From: JANJTY01 sp038257155
GTDB lineage: Bacteria > Pseudomonadota > Gammaproteobacteria > Xanthomonadales > Xanthomonadaceae
NCBI GenBank assembly: GCA_038257155.1
Contig: JBBSJP010000011.1
Coordinates: 53,311-117,310, forward strand
DNA length: 64,000 bases
Reading direction: 5' to 3'
Part shown: positions 23,834 to 33,288 of the stretch, in pieces
Position numbering within the stretch: position 1 is the first letter of the stretch
Layout: each line of letters starts with the position of its first letter
Made by a program: the position numbers and the translations under genes
The notes under the pieces: generated by a model
What the model was told of the DNA's origin: nothing
The model's database searches: none
Seen by the model: only the letters and a program-made list of their open reading frames with translations

Positions 23834-26438
23834 AGTGCGACGCATGCCGCTTTCGGTTCGAATCTTCCTGCTCATCGCAGCGATGCTCACCCTGACGATC
23901 GCGGGCGCGATCGCGGTCACTTATCTTGTGGGCAAGCGGATCGCCGCCGAAGCCGAAGTGGGCGCGCTGACGATCAGCGCGGAAGCGCAGAGCCAGCAGA
24001 CCCAGGCGCGCTTGCGGCAGCTGGAGACCATGATTCAGGTGGTGGCTGGCGATCCGGCTCTGGTGAACTATGTTGCCGCCTCGCTGGGCGACGATCTTGG
24101 CCTGGGCGAAGAATCCGGGCTGGATCTGGGTTCACTGCGCGACCTGTTGTCCGAGCGGCGCAGTCAGTTCGGATTTGATCTTGGACTGGTGTTTGACGTC
24201 GACGCCGTGCTGGTGGCGCGCTCGGATCAGCCTGAGGCCTTTGCCGATGATTTCAGCGAAGACGTGTTGGTCGGCTCTGCGCGACAGCGTCTCGCCCCGC
24301 AGAGCGGCTTCTGGCGGCTGCAGGACGGGCTGTACCAGGCAGCGGTGATGCCGCTGATCCAAGGTGGTGGCCTGGTTGGTTTTGTGCTCCTGGCTGATGA
24401 AGTTGATGATGCCCTGTGCCGGGACATCGCCCGGATCTCCGAGGCTCAGGTTGCCTTCTGGCTGCCCGGCGCTGACGGTCCAAGTCTGGTAGCCAGTTCG
24501 CTTGATGCCGAAGGGGCCGAGGCGCTGCAGCGCGAGCTGACCGAACACGAAGAGGTTCGGCAGGCCTTGCAGCAGGGTTTGCCACTGGATCGTGTCGAGC
24601 TGGATTTCTCGGGTCGGCATTGGCTGCTGAACCTGCGGCCGACGGCGGCCGAAGCAAGCGCAAGCCTCGGCGCGGTGACGTCGCTGGCCTCGGGTGAGGC
24701 GGCGATGGGCGGTTTCCGTCAGATTCTCAATCTGCTGCTGGTTTCCGGCCTGATCTCACTATTGATCGCCTTGCCGACCTCGTTCTGGCTTTCGCGTCGC
24801 AGTCTGGCTCCGGTGCGGCAGCTCGCCGAGGCGGCCGACCTGGCCGCTGCAGGCAACTATGAAACTGCAGTAGGCGTTGGCGGAAGCGATGAGTTGGCTC
24901 AGCTGGGTCGTGCACTCGACTCCCTGCTTTCGGACTTGCGCGAGAAGCGCGACATCGAAGGCTATGTCGCGACCTTCTCGCGTTTCGTTCCCGAATTCGA
25001 GCCACAGTCCGCGACGCCGGCCCGTGGCAGCAGTGAACCGCCTGCGATCGATCAGGCGGCATTGCTGGGCATTGCGTTTCCTGCGCAGTTCGAATTGGAG
25101 CCTGCCGGCGAAGTCGCCCAGGGCGCGGCAAACCGGCTCCAGCATCTGCAGGATCTGACGCGCGGACGTCTGGTGTCGGGTGACGGTCAACGTGTCGTGC
25201 TGATGTTCCGCGGGGCATCGCGTCTCACGCAGGCATTGACGGCGATTCGCGAACTGCTGCGGGAAGGCAGTTTCGGTTCGCCATCCATTGCCTTGGTCGA
25301 TGGTCAGGTTCTGGTGGGCCGTAGCGAACCGCTGCGCATACCCCTGCTGCTTGGCCTCGCGCCGTTTCAGCTTGATCGGCTGCTGACCGATGCGTCGCCC
25401 GGGCGGGTGCTGCTTGCATCCCCGGTAGCCGAGGCGGTGAAGACCGAATTTGGCGAGGAGTTCCTTGAAAGTGCAGCCGGGGCCCTGGGCACGCGGCGCT
25501 ATCCGTGCCTGCGCATCGCCGCGCTCGCGTCGCTGCCCGAACCGGAAGTGGACGAGTTTGCCACTGTGACCACGCCGGCACCTTCAGGATCTGCCGCAAA
25601 GCGCGCCGATTCGCCCCAGCCAGGGGACCGCCTGGGAGGTCGATATGAGCTGCTCACCCGCTTGGGCGAGGGCGGTATGGGTGTGGTCTACAAGGCACGC
25701 GACCTGGAACTTGATGATGTCGTTGCTCTGAAGATGCTCAAACCGGGCGCACTGGTCGATGCCGAGCAGCTCGAGCGTCTGAAGGACGAGATTCGCCTGG
25801 CCCGCAAGATTACCCATCCCAACGTGCTGCGCACCTTTGATTTCGGCGAACTGATGGGACGCCCCTTCATTTCGATGGAGTTCGTGCGCGGCGTCACCCT
25901 GCGTGATCTGCTCAAGCAATCCGGGCGGCTGCCGTATTCGGCCGGCCTGCGCATTGCGCGGCAGTTCTGTGCCGGCCTGGCAGCGGCCCACGAAACCGGC
26001 GTCCTGCACCGCGACATCAAGCCCGAAAACCTGATTCTCGAACAAGGCGGCAATGCCAAGTTGATGGATTTCGGCATTGCCCGGCCGGTGCAGCGCAATG
26101 CCCCGGGCAACACGCAGCCCGGCATGTTCGTGGGTACTCCTGCCTATTCGGCCCCGGAACAGCTGACCGGTCAGGAGGTCGATCCGCGCTCGGATATATA
26201 TTCGACCGGTGTGATGTTTTCCGAGATGTTCTGCGGCGGGCTGCCTTACGGCGGCAGCAATACCATGGAGATCTATATGGCCCAGCTGCAGCAGGAACCT
26301 CGCCGCCCGTCCGAAATCTGGCCCGAAGTGCCGCCCGAACTCGAGCAGATCATTCTGCGCTGCCTGGCGCGCAATCCAAACGACCGGTTCCAGAGTGCGG
26401 CCGAGATTGGCGCGGCGCTGGCCGGCCTGAGGGCATGA
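23805..26438 (+). CDS. Transmembrane Ser/Thr protein kinase with sensor, HAMP and cyclase-like segment
   Basis: 877 residues. A first membrane helix (about 20-40) is followed by an extracytoplasmic sensor region to about 300, a second helix and a HAMP domain (LSRRSLAPVRQLAEAADLAAAG). The segment at about 415-570 looks like a degenerate class III cyclase fold (GDGQRVVLMFRG, SIALVDGQVLVG, GLAPFQLDRLL). The C-terminal kinase starts near 615: Gly loop GEGGMG (621-626), VALKML, His735-Arg736-Asp737, Asp755-Phe-Gly, and GTPAYSAPEQ. All kinase catalytic residues are present. Start choice: ATG 23805; ATG 23844 is possible and removes the overlap with the cupredoxin gene. The 3' end overlaps the next gene by 4 nt. 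Confidence 0.9.
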   Translation: MGVSAAVATEVRRMPLSVRIFLLIAAMLTLTIAGAIAVTYLVGKRIAAEAEVGALTISAEAQSQQTQARLRQLETMIQVVAGDPALVNYVAASLGDDLGLGEESGLDLGSLRDLLSERRSQFGFDLGLVFDVDAVLVARSDQPEAFADDFSEDVLVGSARQRLAPQSGFWRLQDGLYQAAVMPLIQGGGLVGFVLLADEVDDALCRDIARISEAQVAFWLPGADGPSLVASSLDAEGAEALQRELTEHEEVRQALQQGLPLDRVELDFSGRHWLLNLRPTAAEASASLGAVTSLASGEAAMGGFRQILNLLLVSGLISLLIALPTSFWLSRRSLAPVRQLAEAADLAAAGNYETAVGVGGSDELAQLGRALDSLLSDLREKRDIEGYVATFSRFVPEFEPQSATPARGSSEPPAIDQAALLGIAFPAQFELEPAGEVAQGAANRLQHLQDLTRGRLVSGDGQRVVLMFRGASRLTQALTAIRELLREGSFGSPSIALVDGQVLVGRSEPLRIPLLLGLAPFQLDRLLTDASPGRVLLASPVAEAVKTEFGEEFLESAAGALGTRRYPCLRIAALASLPEPEVDEFATVTTPAPSGSAAKRADSPQPGDRLGGRYELLTRLGEGGMGVVYKARDLELDDVVALKMLKPGALVDAEQLERLKDEIRLARKITHPNVLRTFDFGELMGRPFISMEFVRGVTLRDLLKQSGRLPYSAGLRIARQFCAGLAAAHETGVLHRDIKPENLILEQGGNAKLMDFGIARPVQRNAPGNTQPGMFVGTPAYSAPEQLTGQEVDPRSDIYSTGVMFSEMFCGGLPYGGSNTMEIYMAQLQQEPRRPSEIWPEVPPELEQIILRCLARNPNDRFQSAAEIGAALAGLRA

Positions 26439-27544
26439 GCATGCACAGGTTCACGTTTGGGTTGCTGATCCTGTCCATTGCCCTGGCATCAGCGTCAGCG
26501 GCCGCGTTCGAGAACGAGCTGGAGGCGGAGGACCAGGAGGACCAGTCGGAACCCGCGGAGCGGGCGGTGCATGTGCGGACCGATCTGTTGCTGCGCGGCG
26601 ATCATGTCAGCGGGCTTCCCGGTGGAAGGGAAGACCTGGAGCGGATTCGAGGGCGGCTTGAACTTGGCCTCGAGTCAGCCAGCATGACGGGATTTCGCTA
26701 TGGCCTGGCCGCTCAGTTGATGGCCGGCACGGACAACAATCGAGACAACCTGCGCAACAACGACAACGAAAAATCCGACGCTGCCGCACTGACCGAAGCC
26801 TGGCTTGGATACCGCTGGGAAACGCTTGAGGTCGTCGGCGGGAAAACCCTCGGCGCACTGAATCTGACCCCCTTGCTATGGGACGCGGATTTGCGTCCGA
26901 TCGGCGTCTCGGCGCGCACCAGCGTGCCGTCCGGCGACTTCAATCGCTGGGAGTTCGTGATCCAGGCCGCCGAGCTGGATCACCCACTGGCTGGCGGTGG
27001 TGCGCGGGTAACGGCGATCCAGTCTGCCTGGCATTGGCAGGAGGGTGGAGCAACCAGCGCCAGCCTGCGCCTGGGGCTTGTCGACTTTGGCCAACTCGAT
27101 GGTCTGGCCGGTGCCGGCCTGGGACGCGGCAATACCCTGATCGCCGGTCGCTATTTGCACGACTACCGACTGCTGGACGCGCAGGCCGAATTTCGCTGGC
27201 GGGTGTTGGACAAGCCGCTGGTGGCTTTACTGGATGTGGTGCGAAATCTTGATGCTCCAGTGCAGCGCGACGGCGGACGCTTCAGCCTGGTGCTGGGAGA
27301 TGCCCGGGTGGCGCGGGGCTGGGAGTTTGGTTATGCGATCCAGCGTTTTCAGCGCGATTCGGTGCTGGCTGCCGTGACATCGGACGACTGGTGGTTTCAT
27401 ACTGCTGCGCGTGGTTACATGCCATGGATAGGCTTCGGCTTCGATTCGCGCTGGTCACTTCGTCTCGCCGGGTTTCGCGAATCCCGTGACGGGCTTGACG
27501 AATCCACAACGCGCCTGCTTCTCGACCTGACAGCCCGCTGGTAA
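26435..27544 (+). CDS. Putative outer-membrane beta-barrel (porin-like) protein
   Basis: 369 residues with a signal peptide (cleavage near SASAAA, residue 22). An acidic linker follows, then alternating amphipathic strands such as HVRTDLLLRGDHV, RYGLAAQLMAGTDNN and EAWLGYRWETLEVVGGKTL. It ends in the aromatic C-terminus LLLDLTARW expected of an outer-membrane barrel. ATGA overlap with the kinase stop shows tight coupling. I cannot name the family; alginate-export-like or phosphate-porin-like proteins are alternatives. Confidence 0.75.
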   Translation: MSMHRFTFGLLILSIALASASAAAFENELEAEDQEDQSEPAERAVHVRTDLLLRGDHVSGLPGGREDLERIRGRLELGLESASMTGFRYGLAAQLMAGTDNNRDNLRNNDNEKSDAAALTEAWLGYRWETLEVVGGKTLGALNLTPLLWDADLRPIGVSARTSVPSGDFNRWEFVIQAAELDHPLAGGGARVTAIQSAWHWQEGGATSASLRLGLVDFGQLDGLAGAGLGRGNTLIAGRYLHDYRLLDAQAEFRWRVLDKPLVALLDVVRNLDAPVQRDGGRFSLVLGDARVARGWEFGYAIQRFQRDSVLAAVTSDDWWFHTAARGYMPWIGFGFDSRWSLRLAGFRESRDGLDESTTRLLLDLTARW

Positions 27545-27558
27545 CGCATACTTAGCCC

Positions 27559-28386
27559 ATGCGACTGACCTTTCCAGACGCCCAACATGCAGATGTCGCC
27601 TTGGCCAGCGGTCGCGTGGTCCTTGGCAGCGACGCCGAATGCGATGTGCGATTGCCGCAGTCGGGCGTCACTGGGCGTCATGCTCGGATCGACCTGCATC
27701 CGCAGCGCGGCCTGAGCCTGACCGTTCTCGATGACGCGGCGTCGGTGCATGTCAACGGGCGACCCGTGGCCGAGTTTTCCCTGCTCAGGGCGGGCGACTG
27801 CATTGCGCTGGGCAAGATCAGGATGGAACTGGTATCCGATCATGACGGTGTCCTGCCGGTCTGGGCTGCAGGCGAACCGCCGGCCATCGATGCGCAGGCC
27901 GCCAGCGCCGCCTCGCGCGTGGTGCTGCGCGGCGTATCGGGCAAGTACTACGGACGCAGTCTCGGGCTGATCGGTTCGCCGGTGGTCGGCAGCGCGCCGG
28001 ACGCCGAAATCCGCCTGGATGATGCTGCGCTGGCCGCTCGCCACGCGCGTCTCGAACTCTGGCCCAATGCGGTGGTCCTGCGCGAGCTCGCGGCCGGCGA
28101 AGGTGCGCGGGTCAACGGTCTGCCGGTGCATAACGGTGAACTCCGGCACGGTGACCAGATAGCTTTTGACCAGCACCGGTTTGTGGTCGAGGCACCGGGA
28201 CTTCCAGCCCAGGCGCCGGTCCGGCGACCCATAACCGGCGTGCACGAAGCGCTCAGCGATGATGCAGGCATGCATGCAGACGCCTCGGGCACTACCGATG
28301 CGCATGCAAGTTCTGGTCGGACGCTGTGGTGGCTGCTGGGCGCTGCGGCGTTGATCGCGGCCATATTTGCCGGCCTCGTGTATTGA
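27559..28386 (+). CDS. Double FHA-domain membrane protein
   Basis: 275 residues with two FHA domains. The first, about 1-95, has VVLGSDAECDVRLPQSGVTGRHARI and VHVNGRPV. The second, about 115-215, has SPVVGSAPDAEIRLDD, ARHARLEL and ARVNGLPV. A linker and one C-terminal transmembrane helix follow (WWLLGAAALIAAIFAGLVY). FHA domains bind phosphothreonine, so it is a natural partner or substrate of the kinase encoded 1.1 kb upstream in the same run. The N-terminus has no signal, so the FHA domains face the cytoplasm. Confidence 0.9.
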   Translation: MRLTFPDAQHADVALASGRVVLGSDAECDVRLPQSGVTGRHARIDLHPQRGLSLTVLDDAASVHVNGRPVAEFSLLRAGDCIALGKIRMELVSDHDGVLPVWAAGEPPAIDAQAASAASRVVLRGVSGKYYGRSLGLIGSPVVGSAPDAEIRLDDAALAARHARLELWPNAVVLRELAAGEGARVNGLPVHNGELRHGDQIAFDQHRFVVEAPGLPAQAPVRRPITGVHEALSDDAGMHADASGTTDAHASSGRTLWWLLGAAALIAAIFAGLVY

Positions 28387-28437
28387 CCCCCGAGGCCGGG
28401 CCTTGTGTTCCACGCACAGGCCGGACTGAAATCACCC

Positions 28438-31400
28438 ATGCGTTTCGCTGAAGCATTTCGTCATTCGGCCAGCATGGTAGCGGTGGTGCGGGCAGAAGAC
28501 GGCCGGTTCGAAAGCGTCAATCAGGTTTTCATGGATCGCACGGGCTATGCGGAAAGCGAGTTGCTTGGCTTCCGCCCCATTGATCTCGGAATCTGGCCGG
28601 AACTCGATGCCCGCGCCAAGATCTGGGGGCGGATCATCAGCGACTCGCGGGTCATGGACCTGCCGATCCAGTTCCGCGCGAAGGATGGCACGATCTTCGC
28701 GGCGCGCCTGGATTGCGAACTGTTCGAGCACGAGCAGCAGATGCTGGTGTTATGCCTGGTACGCGACCCGTTCCCTGGCAGCAGTGCGCCGATCCAGGCG
28801 ACCCCCGATCCGGGGAGCTATCGGGCACTGTTTCTTGCCGCGGCCGAGGGCATCTACCGAAGCCTCCCCGATGGCGGGTTCATCGACGTCAATCCGGCGA
28901 TGGCCAGGATGTTTGGATTCGGGTCCCCGGAAGAAATGCTGCGCGAAACCAGCCAGGACAGCCTGCTGCTTTATGCCGATGTCGAGCATGGCAAGGCGGT
29001 GCGTGCCCAGATCATTCGCGACGGCCGCATCGAAGACATGCAAAGCCAGGCACGACGCAAGGATGGCAGCACTCTGTGCATCTCGGAAAATGCCCGAGCG
29101 GTGCGAGACGCCAGCGGCAGGGTGATGTTCCTGGAAGGCTCGGTGGTGGACATCACCGAGAAACTGATCGCGGACAGCGCCTTGCGCCAGTCCGAGGCAC
29201 TCTACAAGGTGCTGGTCGACAACTGTCGCGACGGCGTGTTCCTGATTCAGGCAGGCATCGTGCAGTTTGCCAATGGTGCACTGGCCGACATGCTGGATTA
29301 TCCGGTTGAGCAACTGATCGGGATGGAGTACATGCGGCTTGTCGCGGTCGAAGATCGCGCCGCCCAGACCGGTCGACGCGCCGCTCGCGAGGCCGGTTCC
29401 CGCGCCCTGCAGAGCTACGAGATTCATCTGATCCGCAGGGATGGGGAAAAGCGACTGTTCGAAGTCCTGGCCGACGCGGTCGAGTACCGTGCGGGGCTGG
29501 CTTCCACCGGTGTCATGCGCGACGTCACCTCCGAGCGCGAGCAGATGAGGCTGTTGCGTGAGGCAGAACGAAAATTCCGCGAACTGTTCGAGAACTCGCC
29601 CGTAGGCTTGTTCCAGACCACGTTTGAAGGGCGCATCGCTGCCATCAATGGTCGTTTGGCCCAGATGCTGGGTTATGAGTCGGTGACTGAATTGCTTGCA
29701 GCATCGCCAAGCATGCTGGATTTCTACGTCGATCAGGATGAGCGTTCGCGTCTGGTCGAGGAGGCCATGCGCACTGGACGAGTGGAAGATCATCCACTGC
29801 GCATCCGCCGCCGCGACGGCAGCCATGCCTGGGTGTCGGTCAGCGCACGAATCGAGCGCGATGCTGAGGGATTACCGGTTTCCTTCGACGGCTCCATGCA
29901 GGACATCACCGAGCGGCACCTGGCCGAACTCGCCCTGCGCCAGTCCGAAGCCAAGTACCGCACCCTGGTCGATCACAGCCAGGTCGGTGTCTTCATCCTT
30001 CGCGAGAGCCACTACACCTACGTCAATCGTACGTTTGCGGCCATGCTGGGATACAGCGAGGACGAACTCGTCCTGATTCCCTTCGAGTCGCTGGTTGCAC
30101 CGGAATACATGCCAAAGGCGCGGGCTCGGATTGCAGCCCTGGCTCGCAATGAGGCCATCCCCAGCGACTACGAGAGCTGCTATCTGCACCGTGACGGAAG
30201 CCGGATTTGGGTAACCGTCAGCATTGGCCCGGTGGAGCTCGATGGCGTCGGGCACATGACCGGCACGGTGCGCGACATCACCCGTCATCGTCAGGCGGAA
30301 CAGCGGCTCAAGTTCAATGCCACTCACGATTCCCTGACCGGGCTCAGCAACCGCCTGTACTTCCAGCAACGATTGAGTGACGTGCTGCAGCAGGCGCGAT
30401 CCAGCGGCGACTATCAGTATGCCGTGCTGTTTCTCGACCTGGACGGTTTCAAGCTGGTCAACGACAGCCTGGGTCATGCTGCGGGCGATCGCTTGCTGGT
30501 AAGCCTGGCGCACCAGCTGGCAGACCGACTGGCAGACCGCGCATTGGTGGCTCGCTACGGCGGCGACGAGTTCACCATCCTGCCTGTCTCGCCCTGCACC
30601 CAGGCCGACGCTGTGGCGATGGCGAAGGAGGTACTGAGCCTGTTCTCCGGAACCTTCGACATCGGCGAGCACGAGGTGTTCTCCAGTGCCAGCGTCGGCA
30701 TTGTGCTGGGCAGACCGCACTATCTCGCGCCCGACCAGGTGATGCGCGACGTGGATACGGCGATGTATCGGGCGAAGGCCAGCGGCAAGGCTGACTACAC
30801 CATCTTCGACGACGCCATGCTGGAAGCCGCGCGCGAGCGGTTTCAACTGGAAACCGATCTGCGTCTCGGCATCGAGCGCGGCGAATTCCGGGTCCACTAT
30901 CAGCCGATCGTGGACATGACCGACGGAAGAATCCTTGGTTGCGAAGCGCTGATGCGCTGGCAGCACCCTCTGCATGGACTCATCGGACCGCCGCGCTTTC
31001 TTCAGGTGGCCGAGGAAATCGGCCTGATAACCAGACTCGATTGGTGGGTCTTCCGCACCGCGTGCAGCCAGGTCTCGGAGTGGCAGCGAAGCATCGCGTC
31101 GGCTGTCGGTCTTCAGCTGAATCTCAATCTGGACGAGCGGCAGTTTTCCCGTGCAGGCCTCGCAGCGCAGCTTGAACAGTTGCTGCAAGACGCCGGGCTG
31201 GCTGCGCAAGGCGTGTGTCTGGAAGTCACTGAAACCGTTTTCCGGGCCGGAAGGGGCAATGCCGAGACCGTGTTGCACTCGCTGAAGGATCTCGGTGTTG
31301 GACTCGTGGTCGACGACTTCGGCACCGGCTATTCGTCGCTGGATTCCTTCGCTTCGTCGCCATTCGACGCACTCAAGATCGATCGCGGCTTCATTCGCGA

Positions 31401-31623
31401 CATGGAAACCAATTCACGCCATCGCGCGATCGTCCGCACGGTGATCGGGTTCGCCGATGATCTGGGACTGGCGCTCACCGCCGAGGGCGTTGAAACGCCG
31501 GCCCAGGCAGAGATGCTGCGACAGCTGGGTTGCCGGCATGGGCAGGGCTATCTTTACTCGCCTGCGCTGTCGGCAGCGGAGTTCGAGACGCTCTTGCGCC
31601 GGGGCTTTGTCAATCCGTCCTGA
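28438..31623 (+). CDS. Multi-PAS GGDEF-EAL cyclic-di-GMP protein
   Basis: 1061 residues with five PAS domains (about 1-110, 120-240, 250-360, 375-490, 500-615), a GGDEF domain and an EAL domain. The GGDEF motif is intact (708-712). The usual RxxD inhibition site just before it is absent. EAL is intact (EALMRW, Glu836), with DDFGTGYSSL, KIDRGFI and AEGVET, so both diguanylate cyclase and phosphodiesterase activity are possible. No membrane segment is present; the protein is cytoplasmic. The start ATG at 28438 begins the first PAS; a GTG at 28405 is an alternative. It is the last gene of the signalling run and ends convergently with a glycosyltransferase gene. Confidence 0.93.
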   Translation: MRFAEAFRHSASMVAVVRAEDGRFESVNQVFMDRTGYAESELLGFRPIDLGIWPELDARAKIWGRIISDSRVMDLPIQFRAKDGTIFAARLDCELFEHEQQMLVLCLVRDPFPGSSAPIQATPDPGSYRALFLAAAEGIYRSLPDGGFIDVNPAMARMFGFGSPEEMLRETSQDSLLLYADVEHGKAVRAQIIRDGRIEDMQSQARRKDGSTLCISENARAVRDASGRVMFLEGSVVDITEKLIADSALRQSEALYKVLVDNCRDGVFLIQAGIVQFANGALADMLDYPVEQLIGMEYMRLVAVEDRAAQTGRRAAREAGSRALQSYEIHLIRRDGEKRLFEVLADAVEYRAGLASTGVMRDVTSEREQMRLLREAERKFRELFENSPVGLFQTTFEGRIAAINGRLAQMLGYESVTELLAASPSMLDFYVDQDERSRLVEEAMRTGRVEDHPLRIRRRDGSHAWVSVSARIERDAEGLPVSFDGSMQDITERHLAELALRQSEAKYRTLVDHSQVGVFILRESHYTYVNRTFAAMLGYSEDELVLIPFESLVAPEYMPKARARIAALARNEAIPSDYESCYLHRDGSRIWVTVSIGPVELDGVGHMTGTVRDITRHRQAEQRLKFNATHDSLTGLSNRLYFQQRLSDVLQQARSSGDYQYAVLFLDLDGFKLVNDSLGHAAGDRLLVSLAHQLADRLADRALVARYGGDEFTILPVSPCTQADAVAMAKEVLSLFSGTFDIGEHEVFSSASVGIVLGRPHYLAPDQVMRDVDTAMYRAKASGKADYTIFDDAMLEAARERFQLETDLRLGIERGEFRVHYQPIVDMTDGRILGCEALMRWQHPLHGLIGPPRFLQVAEEIGLITRLDWWVFRTACSQVSEWQRSIASAVGLQLNLNLDERQFSRAGLAAQLEQLLQDAGLAAQGVCLEVTETVFRAGRGNAETVLHSLKDLGVGLVVDDFGTGYSSLDSFASSPFDALKIDRGFIRDMETNSRHRAIVRTVIGFADDLGLALTAEGVETPAQAEMLRQLGCRHGQGYLYSPALSAAEFETLLRRGFVNPS

Positions 31624-31636
31624 TGTTGGGATGGCC

Positions 31637-33070
31637 TCAGTTGGTCGGCGCCAGGAACCGCACGGCAAAGTTTTTGCCGTCGACCTCCAGCGAGAGTGTG
31701 GCTTGTCCCGCGTCTCCCACGTGGTGCAGGCAGTCGGGAGAATCCGCACAAACCACCACGCCACCGCGTCGCAAGTCATGGGGCGTGATCCAGGGCGACT
31801 TGACGAAATCGCCGTCGATCAGCATGGCCGGCCGGTCGGGCGCATAGGCTGCGATGATTGCGGCCAGCACGTGGTCTGCCGCAACCATCGGAAGGGCGGT
31901 GTCATAACGGGAGTGCCAGGCTTCGCTGATCGAAAGCGCCAAGGATTCGCCATCGAAACCTGTCTTGGAGCGATCCGATCCGCCCTTGTAGGCCAGGTGC
32001 AGGCCCAACACCAGCAGGCAGGTGCAAGCCAGTCCCAGGGAGTAGCGTAAAAGCGCAGCACCGTCAGCGCGCGTAGGTAGCATCCGGAAAAGCAGCACCC
32101 CAGCGAGGCTGTAGAAGGGGAAGGCCCAGGTGGACTTGAGACGGCTGCCGCTGTAGGCGCCGTACATCATGGTCAGCAGCATGGGGCCGAAGAAAAGCGC
32201 CAGAAGGATCAGGGAATCCTTGTCGAGTTTTCCGAATTCTCCATCGCGACGAAACACCAGCAGAGGGATCGGCAGACACAGCAGCAGTGAAAGCAGGCTT
32301 CCCACTGCGAAGCGCAGGGGTTCGAGCAGGTGTCCGGCGAGACTGACCTCTTTCTCGGGCCGGAAATCCGCGATGTAGCGAATGGGAAGGAAGTCGCTTT
32401 CCACCAGCCAGACCAGATGCGGTGCCAACAGCAGCAAGCCCAACAGGGCGGCGAACACGAACTCGCGACAGCGCAGCGCGCGTCTGCCCTCGGCGGTGCC
32501 AACCAGGATGAGGGCGCAGGTCAGCAGGAGCAGGGCGCTGGAGTACTTCGCCAGCAGGGCCAGTGCGGCAAGCACGGCAAAGGCCCACCAATGTCGCCGT
32601 TCACCGGCAAGGATGCGCAGCAGGTGATAGGCAAGTCCGGCCCACAGCGGCAGCTGCAGGGTGTTCATGTTGAAATTCGGTATCAGGACCGAGTGGAAGT
32701 AGCTGCCTGCCAGCAGTGCAGTCGCCATCGCGGCGCGGGCCGGATCCAGAGTCAGGCGCGCGATCTTCCAGACGTAGAACAGTGTCCCGATCAACACCAG
32801 CTGTGCCAGCAGGTAAACCGCTTCCAGCCTGCCGCCGCCCAGTTGGACGGCAATTTCGGCCAGCCAGGCACCCAGCGGCGGATGCTTGTAATAGCCCCAT
32901 TGCCATTCCTTGCCCCAGGCAACCGCCTCCAGGGTATCGAGCGGCAGCATGCCGTAGCTGAAAGCTGGCACCAGCACCCAAGCGCTCAGTTGCCAGACGA
33001 CCAGCGCCTGCAGGATGCGAGCCGGATTGGCGGCCAGCCAGGGGGCAAGCGACAGGTGCGGAGGCTTCAT
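31637..33070 (-). CDS. GT39/ArnT-like polytopic glycosyltransferase
   Basis: 477 residues with about ten membrane helices. The first periplasmic loop has an acidic residue and a His-Pro-Pro motif (DTLEAVAWG, YYKHPPLGAWLAE), as in dolichyl- or polyprenyl-phosphate-sugar-dependent transferases (PMT_2). A hydrophilic C-terminal domain follows (from about 390). The start at 33070 (MKPPHLSLAPWL) is set by the fold. Such enzymes glycosylate lipid A, glycolipids or proteins at the outer face of the inner membrane. The acceptor is unknown, and no dedicated partner gene is adjacent. Confidence 0.85.
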   Translation of the reverse strand: MKPPHLSLAPWLAANPARILQALVVWQLSAWVLVPAFSYGMLPLDTLEAVAWGKEWQWGYYKHPPLGAWLAEIAVQLGGGRLEAVYLLAQLVLIGTLFYVWKIARLTLDPARAAMATALLAGSYFHSVLIPNFNMNTLQLPLWAGLAYHLLRILAGERRHWWAFAVLAALALLAKYSSALLLLTCALILVGTAEGRRALRCREFVFAALLGLLLLAPHLVWLVESDFLPIRYIADFRPEKEVSLAGHLLEPLRFAVGSLLSLLLCLPIPLLVFRRDGEFGKLDKDSLILLALFFGPMLLTMMYGAYSGSRLKSTWAFPFYSLAGVLLFRMLPTRADGAALLRYSLGLACTCLLVLGLHLAYKGGSDRSKTGFDGESLALSISEAWHSRYDTALPMVAADHVLAAIIAAYAPDRPAMLIDGDFVKSPWITPHDLRRGGVVVCADSPDCLHHVGDAGQATLSLEVDGKNFAVRFLAPTN

Positions 33071-33288
33071 CGAGCGGGGATCAGGAAATGCGGCGGCTGG
33101 GACTTGCGGGCTTGCGCGTGAGCTGAACGATTCGCCACGCGGATTCTGCTGCGGAGCCGGCTGCAGGTCCAGTTGCGTTGCCGCTGCAAGCAATTCACGG
33201 AAACCTTCCGGTACGTGCCAAGCGGTGGGCGTCTTTCGTTGTGCACTGCCGCATGCTAGTGTCCGAAGAGCGATCCTTGGAGTGTCCC

